DNA of 7,328 nt from Peptococcaceae bacterium (GTDB lineage: Bacteria > Bacillota > Desulfitobacteriia > Desulfitobacteriales > Syntrophobotulaceae). The notes under the pieces were generated by a model that was not told the DNA's origin, did not search any database, and worked only from the letters and a program-made list of their open reading frames with translations. The position numbers and the translations under genes are program-made. This document shows positions 1-5,859 of this stretch, one piece after another. Position 1 is the stretch's first letter, and every line of letters starts with the position of its first letter. Where the stretch lies: positions 1 to 7,328 of the forward strand of contig JAAYII010000311.1 in assembly GCA_012523535.1 (NCBI GenBank). Direction: 5' to 3'.

Positions 1-89
1 CCTTGGCATATACCAATTCTCTCAGCGGCTTCTTTTGGAATACGAATACCCAAACTATTTCCCCACTTTTGAACAATAACTGTAGACAT
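1..89 (-). CDS. MazE/AbrB-family antitoxin, N-terminal part (runs off the left edge)
   Basis: Only the first 29 codons are inside the window. They read MSTVIVQKWGNSLGIRIPKE and continue AAERIGICQ. The W-G-N-S-L-x-x-R-I-P-K core is the signature of the swapped-hairpin AbrB/MazE DNA-binding fold, as in MazE and PemI antitoxins. Such proteins usually bind their own promoter and neutralise a MazF-type endoribonuclease encoded just downstream, which here would lie outside the window. The chosen ATG at 87-89 has AAAAGGG about 8 nt upstream and gives the usual antitoxin N-terminus. The frame stays open to another ATG at 144-146, which would add 19 charged residues, but that codon overlaps the likely -10 box. 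An AbrB-like transcription regulator without a toxin partner is the alternative. The family is clear; the toxin partner is inferred. Confidence 0.82.
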   Translation of the reverse strand, partial: MSTVIVQKWGNSLGIRIPKEAAERIGICQ

Positions 90-144
90 GTAATCAACCC
101 TTTTCTCTTGATTTCTTTTTGCTTTTAAATGATCCTTCGAATTC

Positions 145-188
145 ATTATATCACCTATTAAACAATGTATATACTAAGTATATACATT
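145..188 (-). promoter_or_regulatory. Palindromic operator and -10 box of the MazE-type gene
   Basis: Positions 164-188 form an inverted repeat with 11-bp arms around TAA; the core is ATGTATATAC-TAA-GTATATACAT. Each inner arm GTATATAC is itself palindromic, so the site also reads as two direct copies of one half-site. A TATAAT lies at 145-150 on the minus strand, so the palindrome covers the expected -35 region and the antitoxin gene follows. Autoregulation through this site is inferred from MazE family behaviour. Confidence 0.6.
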
Positions 189-209
189 TGTTTGAAAAAT
201 GATACTTCT

Positions 210-341
210 TTATTTCACTGAAGCAGTTTCAAATGCGTTTAGGTTCATCGGAGGCGAAGCCGGAGACTCTTGATATCTGACTGGCCAAATCATATCAATG
301 GGTTTTTCCCGTTTTTTAGAGACCGCCGTCCGAGAAAACAT
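210..341 (-). other. Doubtful 43-codon ORF in a GC-richer patch between mazE-like and DUF434 genes
   Basis: The 190-383 interval holds no confident gene. Positions 210-341 are open on the minus strand: ATG at 339-341, the peptide begins MFSRTAVSKKREKPIDMIWP, continues with a Pro-rich stretch (QESPASPPMNL, residues 24-34), and ends in TAA. The patch is visibly richer in G+C than its AT-rich flanks. No Shine-Dalgarno sequence precedes the ATG, and I do not recognise the peptide. The same DNA also contains a stem TTGATAT/ATATCAA (270-276 with 292-298), then a weak hairpin GGG-TTTTT-CCC and a T-run at 312-317 reading on the plus strand. It could be a remnant of a longer gene, a repeat element or a structured RNA rather than a translated gene. 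Confidence 0.22.
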
Positions 342-383
342 ATCAATCAAATGTAAATATGTTTATTTTAACTTATACATAGT

Positions 384-423
384 AAAAATAGTGCCTACAC
401 TAATGCCATAATGTAAGCACTAT
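384..423 (-). terminator. Rho-independent terminator after the DUF434 gene
   Basis: On the minus strand a 12-bp stem (412-423 pairing with 388-399, one G-U wobble) closes a loop of 12 nt and is followed directly by TTTTTA. It lies 19 nt past the DUF434 stop codon and separates that gene from the mazE-like gene. Confidence 0.8.
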
Positions 424-441
424 AAAAATATGTTTAGGGCT

Positions 442-1155
442 CTACCCTAAATCTATAACCCAGGCATCCTGTATATAATCCTCAATAATTTTTCTTGATA
501 AATTGAACCAGCTTTTGCACACATCAAGTATGATTGAATCTCCGGTCACTACTCTTTCTTTTTCCGCCAATACGACATCCACATTGGGGACCAGTTCGAC
601 TTCAACCGGCAACCCCCATTGCCCTGATAATTCCAGTATCTTGGTTTTCAGTCTGCCTGAATTTGATACGGGAGAATCCAGATAAAACTTAACCAAGGGC
701 GCATTCAATTCTTTCAGGGCCTTTCCAATGAGGTTTAAAGCAACATCTGTTTTATCTATAAGTCTGTATGTGCCCCTAAGCCCTGCCAAATCCCTGTAAA
801 CCCCGTCTTTTCCAAGCAAGATGGGACTTCCCGACATTGCGACTTCCAAAATAATTATCAGATTGAATCCGTCTATATTTAAGCAGCCATCCTTTACACA
901 TTCCAAAGGTAGCATTTTTGACCGTCTTTTTTTATAATCCGCCGTTGAGGAGGTTGTTCTTTGCAGGGCCGTCCTTTCTCTTGAGGAAAGCAGATAATGG
1001 TTGCCTGTTAATTCTATTACCTGTTTTATTTTGTATCCTCTGTCCAGCAACCATTGTATCTCTTCCTGTATCTTTTTTAATTTTGCAATATTCTCAACAG
1101 AGAATATTTTTACATCATCCGGGTTATAACCCCTTCTGACATTTTTGGCCGTCAT
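442..1155 (-). CDS. DUF434 / DUF5616-type protein, possibly a PIN-like nuclease
   Basis: This is a complete 237-residue soluble protein with no signal peptide or membrane segment. Residues 25-75 match the DUF434 pattern, with IQWLLDRGY, then GNHYLLSSRERTALQR. Residues 80-230 match the domain that usually follows it (DUF5616). The second part opens with IDGFN (94-98) and has further conserved-looking acidic positions at D122, D150, D183, D206 and D211, with the local contexts YLDSPVSNSG and TGDSIILD. A DG-x-N first strand and spaced aspartates resemble NYN/PIN-type metal-dependent ribonucleases, but that is inference; the families are uncharacterised. The ATG at 1153-1155 has AAGGAAG about 9 nt upstream. 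A terminator follows the gene. A 50-codon small ORF ends 35 nt upstream on the same strand and may be co-transcribed. Confidence 0.85.
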   Translation of the reverse strand: MTAKNVRRGYNPDDVKIFSVENIAKLKKIQEEIQWLLDRGYKIKQVIELTGNHYLLSSRERTALQRTTSSTADYKKRRSKMLPLECVKDGCLNIDGFNLIIILEVAMSGSPILLGKDGVYRDLAGLRGTYRLIDKTDVALNLIGKALKELNAPLVKFYLDSPVSNSGRLKTKILELSGQWGLPVEVELVPNVDVVLAEKERVVTGDSIILDVCKSWFNLSRKIIEDYIQDAWVIDLG

Positions 1156-1190
1156 TTTTATCTGCTTCCTTTATAAACTCATATTCTCAT

Positions 1191-1343
1191 TTATCGCCAT
1201 ATCTTCCTTGCTTTCGGATCAGCTGCAAAGCACTGTTCTCTTAAGTTCTCCAACTCTTCTGTATAGTCTTCATTTGGATCGCCGGATATTTCATTATAAT
1301 TGGGTTCAACTGCTTTTGTCCAGAAATAAAAAATTGACAGCAT
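1191..1343 (-). CDS. Small acidic ORF upstream of the DUF434 gene (50 aa, unrecognised)
   Basis: The ORF begins MLSIFYFWTKAVEPNYNE and ends EQCFAADPKARKIWR before TAA at 1191-1193. The codons from residue 13 on look genuinely coding: Asp/Glu-rich, few rare codons, and a plausible helix EDYTEELENLREQ. There are about 10 acidic against 6 basic residues. The ATG lacks a clear Shine-Dalgarno and the frame stays open upstream to a TAG near 1391 without another good start, so this may be the C-terminal stump of a lost gene. The stop lies 35 nt before the DUF434 start. A plus-strand promoter overlaps its N-terminus. I do not recognise the family. Confidence 0.4.
   Translation of the reverse strand: MLSIFYFWTKAVEPNYNEISGDPNEDYTEELENLREQCFAADPKARKIWR
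1293..1322 (-). promoter_or_regulatory. Possible sigma-A promoter for the DUF434 gene
   Basis: On the minus strand TGGACA (1317-1322) and TATAAT (1293-1298) are separated by 18 nt. Transcription would start near 1286, giving a leader of about 130 nt before the DUF434 ATG. The match lies inside the 50-codon ORF (codons TGG ACA and TAT AAT). It is therefore a promoter only if that ORF is not translated from its ATG, or the resemblance is chance. Confidence 0.35.
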
Positions 1344-1362
1344 TAAAACTATTTTATATATT
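1334..1362 (+). promoter_or_regulatory. Consensus sigma-A promoter on the plus strand
   Basis: TTGACA at 1334-1339 is a perfect -35 box. A 17-nt spacer leads to TATATT at 1357-1362, a good -10 box. Expected initiation is near 1369, about 270 nt before the CNNM-family gene and about 110 nt before a strong terminator hairpin. Confidence 0.65.
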
Positions 1363-1368
1363 AATACC

Positions 1369-1530
1369 GAGGAGTGATCTTGCGGTGGACGATTCTACAG
1401 ACTCTGATTTAGGGCCGTCTGATCAACGATCTGACAAATTAGTATTATTAAGCAAAAAGATAAATATTATTTTTTATAGACACATAACCCAGGGCAATTT
1501 TGTATTGTCCTTATTGTTATGTGTTTTTTT
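1369..1530 (+). ncRNA. Candidate short RNA or attenuated leader upstream of the CNNM gene
   Basis: A consensus promoter and an intrinsic terminator bracket about 160 nt. Within it, CAGAC (1398-1402) can pair with GTCTG (1417-1421), and TCTGATC-AAC-GATCTGA can form a second small hairpin, so the 5' half may be structured. No known riboswitch consensus that I can recall (M-box, yybP-ykoY, NiCo, c-di-GMP, T-box, SAM) matches. Two possible reading frames exist. One runs TTG at 1381 to TAG, 10 codons, preceded by GAGGAG. The other is a GTG-started 51-codon frame beginning MDDSTDSDLGPSDQ and ending in a hydrophobic run at TAG 1538-1540. Either an sRNA or a conditional leader controlling the downstream membrane protein is possible. 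Confidence 0.4.
1480..1530 (+). terminator. Strong intrinsic terminator upstream of the CNNM gene
   Basis: The outer arms ACACATAAC (1480-1488) and GTTATGTGT (1516-1524) are perfectly complementary. An inner stem AGGGCAAT/ATTGTCCT (1491-1498 with 1504-1511, one wobble) closes a 5-nt loop. Seven T residues end at 1530. It cannot serve the minus-strand genes because the T-run is only on the plus side. It lies 109 nt before the next start codon. Confidence 0.8.
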
Positions 1531-1638
1531 ATTTCTATAGACGCAAAATAATAAACACCGCTTCCGGGAAGCTAAGTTTATAAAAACATGTTTACGCGCA
1601 TTTAAATATTATTTAAGAGAGATATAGGAGGATACAAA

Positions 1639-2979
1639 TTGGTCCATAATCCTTTGCCCTGGTTACTTCTGCTCCAACTGGTTTTTATATGTCTTAATGC
1701 TGTTTTTGCTTGTGCTGAAATTGCCGTTATTAAAATGAACGACAACAAGCTGGCCAAACTTGCCGCTGCCGGCGATAAGCGTGCCTTACGCCTGACTAAG
1801 CTCACTGAACAGCCTTCAAGCTTTCTGGCCACCATCCAGGTCGGTATAACTTTGGTCAACCTCTTAAGCAGCGCCGTGGCCACAGAAAACTTTTCTGACC
1901 GCTTAGTAGCGGGATTGGCCGGTATAGGTATAAATATTCCCATAGCCGTAATCAACATCCTGTCCGTCGCAATTATAACGGTTTTACTGACATATTTCAC
2001 CGTACTTCTCGGCGAACTGGTCCCCAAACGCCTGGCCATGAAAAATGCCGAAAAGATCGCCCTCAGTATGTCCGGGCTTATTTATACCGTCTCCAGAATA
2101 TTTACACCCGCTGTTTGGCTTTTCACCGTATCGACCAACGGCCTTTTGCGGCTATTCGGTGTTGACCCCAACAGCGAGGATGAAGAAAATGCGGAAGAAG
2201 AAATTCTTATGTTATTGGATGCAGGCAAACAAAAAGGAACCATCCAGCCGGAAGAGCAAAACATGATTCAGAACATATTTGAATTTGATGATATCTCCGC
2301 GGGAGAAATAATGACCCACCGGACGGAGGTTACTCTCCTCTGGCTTGATGAAACCGATGAACAATGGGAACAAACCATCCTGGAAAGCAGGCATTCCATC
2401 TTCCCAATCTGCGCGGAAAGTCCCGACGATATAGTTGGGGTTTTAAATGCCAAGGACTACCTCAAACTTAAAAATAAAACCCGCGATGAAGTGATGAAAA
2501 AAGCCGTCCAGCCTGCCTATTTTGTCCCCGAATCCGTACGGGCGGATGTCCTGTTCCGCAATATGAAAAAAACAAGAAACCATTTTGCCGTGGTTGTTGA
2601 TGAATACGGCGGCATGAGCGGAATCATCACCATGAATGATTTGCTGGAAGAACTGGTAGGCGACCTTGAAGACGACATTACCATACCAGTGGAAGCACCG
2701 CTGATAGAACGCATAGATTCCAAGACCTGGCAAATACAGGGCACTGCACCCCTTAACGAGGTCTCCAAGCAACTCGGCGTCTTACTTCCCGATGATGAAT
2801 ACGACACTTTTGGCGGCCTGGTTTTCGGACTTTTGGGAAGCATTCCCAGTGACGGCAGTACGCCTGAGCTTGAAGAGTACGGCTTGACCATAAAGGTTAA
2901 GAAGATTAAAGATCGCAGATTGGAAAGCGCCATCGTATACTTATCGGATGCCAAACCCCTGAGCACCGTCAGCCAATAA
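1639..2979 (+). CDS. CNNM/CorC/HlyC-family membrane protein (DUF21, two CBS domains, transporter-associated domain)
   Basis: This is a complete 446-residue integral membrane protein of the usual family length. The TTG start at 1639 is set by a perfect AGGAGG at 1626-1631, 7 nt upstream. The DUF21 part has four hydrophobic segments near residues 8-28, 60-80, 98-123 and 139-164. It carries the family motif GELVPK at 115-120. The segment EEQNMIQNIFEFDD (205-218) leads into the first CBS motif (EIMTHRTEV, about 223-231). The second CBS motif ends in VVVDEYGGMSGIIT and LLEELVGDLEDD (about 308-336). Residues 350-435 form the CorC_HlyC domain (WQIQGTAPLNEV; DDEYDTFGGLVFGLLG). Family members are called haemolysin C or CorC. 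Bacterial CNNM proteins such as MpfA and CorC transport or regulate Mg2+/divalent cations, with nucleotides bound at the CBS pair. Older haemolysin naming should not be taken as toxin activity. It is monocistronic between two terminators. Confidence 0.95.
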   Translation: MVHNPLPWLLLLQLVFICLNAVFACAEIAVIKMNDNKLAKLAAAGDKRALRLTKLTEQPSSFLATIQVGITLVNLLSSAVATENFSDRLVAGLAGIGINIPIAVINILSVAIITVLLTYFTVLLGELVPKRLAMKNAEKIALSMSGLIYTVSRIFTPAVWLFTVSTNGLLRLFGVDPNSEDEENAEEEILMLLDAGKQKGTIQPEEQNMIQNIFEFDDISAGEIMTHRTEVTLLWLDETDEQWEQTILESRHSIFPICAESPDDIVGVLNAKDYLKLKNKTRDEVMKKAVQPAYFVPESVRADVLFRNMKKTRNHFAVVVDEYGGMSGIITMNDLLEELVGDLEDDITIPVEAPLIERIDSKTWQIQGTAPLNEVSKQLGVLLPDDEYDTFGGLVFGLLGSIPSDGSTPELEEYGLTIKVKKIKDRRLESAIVYLSDAKPLSTVSQ

Positions 2980-3066
2980 ACCTCAGCCAATATAACGTCA
3001 GCTAACAAACCTTGGCCAATAAATTTTTGGCCCATGATCCATTCTCCCTCATGATCCATCCTCCCT
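2968..3066 (+). repeat. Short tandem repeats overlapping and following the CNNM stop codon
   Basis: Four imperfect 14-15-bp units (GTCAGCCAATAAAC, CTCAGCCAATATAAC, GTCAGCTAACAAAC, CTTGGCCAATAAAT) run from 2968 to 3024; the first includes the stop codon. Then two 17-bp units CATGATCCATTCTCCCT and CATGATCCATCCTCCCT (one mismatch) are adjacent at 3033-3049 and 3050-3066. They probably arose by slippage. Confidence 0.75.
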
Positions 3067-3153
3067 AAAATAAAAGCAGCCCATTGTTCCGGCCCCCAAT
3101 CATTAGGTTTTAGCTCTAACTTAGGGGGACAGCGCAATAGGGCTGCATTTTTT
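3067..3153. terminator. Compound bidirectional terminator between convergent genes
   Basis: GCAGCCCATTG (3076-3086) pairs with CAAT-A-GGGCTGC (3135-3146, one bulged A). An internal stem CCCCC/GGGGG (3093-3097 with 3124-3128) and TTAG/CTAA extend the hairpin. On the plus strand it is followed by ATTTTTT, serving the CNNM gene. On the minus strand it is followed by TTTTATTTT, serving the cad operon, whose last stop is at 3182. Confidence 0.8.
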
Positions 3154-3181
3154 ATCTAAATGACCTCAACTTCAAATGGCT

Positions 3182-5362
3182 TTAAATGGCTTTTACTTTC
3201 ATTACCCTCATGGCGTTGAGAATTGCTATTACCGCCACGCCAACATCCGCAAAGACCGCTTCCCACATGGTGGCGATACCGCCTGCTCCCAAGATAAGAA
3301 CAATCAGTTTAACTCCTAAAGCAAAGCCGATGTTCTGCCAGACAATTCTTCTTGTTCTTTTGGCAATACTGATGGCGCTTACAATCTTGGAAGGCTCATC
3401 GGTCATAATAACCACGTCAGCGGCTTCAATGGCGGCATCGGATCCCAATCCGCCCATTGCAATGCCGATGTCCGCCCTTGCCAGTACCGGAGCGTCATTT
3501 ATACCGTCACCCACAAACACTAATTTCCCATGAGGTGATTTTTGCCTGTCTAACATCTCTAATTTTTCAACCTTTTGATCCGGAAGAAGTTCGGCATATA
3601 CTTCATCCAAGCCCAAATCCCCGGCCACCTTTTCTCCGACCTTTTTATTATCCCCTGTAAGCATCACGGTCCTTTTAACGCCTATTGCCTTTAGGCCGGA
3701 AATGGCAGCTTTGGCATCTTCTTTTTCTTCATCCGAGATTAAAATATAGCCCGCATACTTTTTATCTACGGCCACATGAACTACCGTACCGACTTCATCA
3801 ACATTGTCATACTCGATGTTTTCTTTATTCATAAGCTTAATGTTTCCGGCCAGGATTTCTTTGCCTTCTGCTTTTACTCTTATTCCATGGCCTGATATTT
3901 CTTCATAGTCCGAAATCTCATCCTTATTAATTTCTCCCCAGTATTCATTCAAAATGGATATTGCTATGGGATGGTTGGAATAGCTCTCGGCAAAGGCCGC
4001 ATACTTTAACAAGTCATTGGCATCCATACCGTTTTTCGGGCTTATCTTGGTAACTTTAAACACACCCTTGGTCAGGGTTCCTGTCTTATCAAACACAACC
4101 GTATCCACACTGTTTAACGCTTCTAAATAGTTGCCGCCCTTGACTAAAATACCGTTCTTGGACGCCCCGCCGATTCCTCCGAAAAAGCCAAGGGGTATGG
4201 AAATGACCAAGGCGCAGGGGCAGGCAATTACCAAAAATATAAGGGCTCTATAAAACCAGTCAGAAAAGCTGGCCCCAGGAATTAGAAGCGGCGGCAGAAG
4301 GGCAAGAATTAAAGCAATGATAACAACTATAGGTGTATAGTATCCGGCAAATTTAGTTATAAAGTTTTCCGTCGGCGCTTTCCTGGCGGTTGCGTTTTGC
4401 ACTAAATCCAGTATCTTGGCAACCGCTGATTCTCCAAACTCTTTTCCTACTTCAATGGTTAAAACACCGTTTGTGTTGATAAAGCCTGCTAAAACATCGT
4501 CTCCTGCTTCCACTTCCCTCGGTACCGATTCCCCTGTCAGGGCTGAAGTGTTTACCATGGATTTGCCTTCCAATATCCTGCCGTCAAGGGGTATCTTTTC
4601 ACCCGGCTTGACAATTATCCTGTCCCCGATTTTGACCTCATCGGGGTCCACTCTTTTCTCTTCATTCCCCGCTATTAAGGTCGCATAGTCGGGTCTGATA
4701 TCCATTAAAGCCGAAATCGATCTTTTGGAACGGTTTACCGCCATATCCTGGAATAACTCGCCTATCCGGTAGAACAGCATCACCGCGGCGCCTTCCGGGA
4801 ATTCTTGGATGGCAAAGGCACCTATCGTGGCTATAGTCATCAAGAAGTTTTCATCAAAAACCTGCCCTCTGACCATATTTTTAATGGCCCTAAAAATTAT
4901 TTCCCCGCCGACTAAGATATAGCTGGCGAAAAATATTGAAAACTCCGGCCAGAAGGAAAAGTTAAAGGCTATTCCTACAGCAAACAACACCGCACCAATA
5001 ACAAGCGTTATCAACTTGGCTTTTTCCATCATCTCCGAATGGCTTTCCTCGTTGGCAAGGGAAAGCTTCTGAGTCGCCGCATTTGTTGTAAAATCTTTTG
5101 AAGCTGCGTTTGCTCCGGCCCAATCTTCTATTTCAACAACCCTGACAGCGGGCTCTATCCCTTTAACGATTTTTTTGGTTTCACTTATTACATCTTCCAA
5201 ATCGTGCCTGTTATGGGTCTCAATAGATAGTTTTTGGGAGACGAAATCAACCGAAGCCGTCTTGACACCGCTTAGGTTGGAGACTTGCTTTTCAATTCTG
5301 GCCGCGCAGTTGGCACAAGCCAGTCCGTCTAAAATTAGTTCCTTGGTCAGTCTTGATTCCAA
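3182..5362 (-). CDS. cadA: Zn/Cd/Pb-exporting P1B-2 ATPase (CadA/ZntA type)
   Basis: This is a complete 726-residue inner-membrane pump that expels soft divalent cations using ATP. It starts with one heavy-metal-associated domain: GLACANCAARIE with the C16-x-x-C19 metal site. A linker without a His-rich tract follows (about 80-110). Further landmarks are the first membrane pairs (about 117-195), the actuator TGES (276-279), the CPC metal-binding membrane motif (381-383), the phosphorylation site DKTGT (D425), SNHP (462-465), GHG (491-493), TGD (569-571) and VGDGINDAP (617-625). K685 and D706 have the same 21-residue spacing as the Zn-ligating K693/D714 pair of ZntA, which supports divalent (Zn/Cd/Pb) rather than Cu specificity. 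The start is TTG at 5360-5362; no in-frame ATG precedes it, and AAGGAGAGG lies upstream. It follows cadC by 38 nt in one operon. Exact metal preference cannot be read from the sequence. Confidence 0.95.
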   Translation of the reverse strand: MESRLTKELILDGLACANCAARIEKQVSNLSGVKTASVDFVSQKLSIETHNRHDLEDVISETKKIVKGIEPAVRVVEIEDWAGANAASKDFTTNAATQKLSLANEESHSEMMEKAKLITLVIGAVLFAVGIAFNFSFWPEFSIFFASYILVGGEIIFRAIKNMVRGQVFDENFLMTIATIGAFAIQEFPEGAAVMLFYRIGELFQDMAVNRSKRSISALMDIRPDYATLIAGNEEKRVDPDEVKIGDRIIVKPGEKIPLDGRILEGKSMVNTSALTGESVPREVEAGDDVLAGFINTNGVLTIEVGKEFGESAVAKILDLVQNATARKAPTENFITKFAGYYTPIVVIIALILALLPPLLIPGASFSDWFYRALIFLVIACPCALVISIPLGFFGGIGGASKNGILVKGGNYLEALNSVDTVVFDKTGTLTKGVFKVTKISPKNGMDANDLLKYAAFAESYSNHPIAISILNEYWGEINKDEISDYEEISGHGIRVKAEGKEILAGNIKLMNKENIEYDNVDEVGTVVHVAVDKKYAGYILISDEEKEDAKAAISGLKAIGVKRTVMLTGDNKKVGEKVAGDLGLDEVYAELLPDQKVEKLEMLDRQKSPHGKLVFVGDGINDAPVLARADIGIAMGGLGSDAAIEAADVVIMTDEPSKIVSAISIAKRTRRIVWQNIGFALGVKLIVLILGAGGIATMWEAVFADVGVAVIAILNAMRVMKVKAI

Positions 5363-5400
5363 ATAAATCCCATCCTCTCCTTTTCGGTTTAAAGGTTGCC

Positions 5401-5766
5401 TTATTCTCTGACATGGCTTAAGCCCTGGTGAAAGACTTGTTCTATATGTTCATCGTTCAGGGAATAATAGACGACTTTGCCGTCCCTTCTGCTTTTAACC
5501 AGTCTCGCCTGCTTTAGTTTCCTTAACTGATGCGATATTGCGGACTGGTTCATATCGAGAAGAGCGGCTATATCGCAGACACACATTTCAGATGAAAACA
5601 AAGCATTTAAGATCTTAATCCTGGTTTCATCACCGAAAACCTTGAAAAACTCCGCCAGGTCAGTGGCCTCATCATCATCGATCATGTTCTTTCTAACCCT
5701 GTTCACAACATCTTCATGTATGACATTACAACTACAAATCTCAAAATTAGCAGCTTCGTTATCCAT
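5401..5766 (-). CDS. cadC: ArsR/SmtB-family metal-sensing repressor, CadC type
   Basis: This 121-residue winged-helix repressor represses the cad operon and should leave DNA when Cd, Pb or Zn binds. The recognition helix region is NQSAISHQLRKLKQARLV (73-90), followed by the wing RRDGKVVYYSL. Two metal sites appear present. The CadC-type alpha-3N site is formed by C62-V-C64 in EMCVCDIA plus N-terminal C11 and C13. The SmtB/CzrA-type alpha-5 site is formed by D105, H107, H118 and E121, with spacing identical to SmtB D104/H106/H117/E120. The ATG at 5764-5766 is preceded by AAGGGTGAGG. It is the first gene of the operon with the ATPase 38 nt downstream, and a perfect palindrome sits 22 nt upstream of its ATG. 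Confidence 0.94.
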   Translation of the reverse strand: MDNEAANFEICSCNVIHEDVVNRVRKNMIDDDEATDLAEFFKVFGDETRIKILNALFSSEMCVCDIAALLDMNQSAISHQLRKLKQARLVKSRRDGKVVYYSLNDEHIEQVFHQGLSHVRE

Positions 5767-5788
5767 GTCCTCACCCTTATAAAGTATT

Positions 5789-5808
5789 ATATGAACAATT
5801 GTTCATAT
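5789..5808 (-). promoter_or_regulatory. CadC operator in the cad operon promoter
   Basis: ATATGAACAATTGTTCATAT is a perfect 20-bp palindrome 22 nt upstream of the cadC ATG. It resembles the ArsR/SmtB operator type with TGAACA/TGTTCA half-sites. TATAAT overlaps its downstream edge on the minus strand, and TTGGCA lies further upstream (near 5826-5831), so binding would block the polymerase. The exact -35/-10 pair is not certain. Confidence 0.82.
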
Positions 5809-5859
5809 GTTCTAATAAAATTATATGCCAAGTCTCTCTACAATGCAACAACAAGTTTA

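Noticed and set aside
1145..1540. Plus-strand open frame of 131 codons across the DUF434 upstream region
   Set aside because: It overlaps the DUF434 start, the coding-like minus-strand ORF and the plus-strand terminator. Its start has no ribosome binding site, and composition is typical of antisense reading. Only its last 51 codons (GTG start) remain a weak possibility and are mentioned with the leader.
1602..2039. Minus-strand open frame of 145 codons
   Set aside because: Antisense shadow of the DUF21 domain; no homology signal and no start signal.
1639..2979. Haemolysin (toxin) reading of the CNNM gene
   Set aside because: The HlyC label is historical. Domain order DUF21-CBS-CBS-CorC_HlyC indicates a cation transport protein, not a cytolysin.
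2517..3137. Minus-strand open frame of 206 codons
   Set aside because: It lies antisense to the CBS/CorC part of the CNNM gene and extends through the terminator; Ser-rich low-complexity translation, no ribosome binding site.
3186..3533. Plus-strand open frames opposite the metal ATPase, also near 3457-3660, 4416-4688 and 5175-5366
   Set aside because: All are shadows of cadA, which has every P-type ATPase motif in frame on the minus strand.
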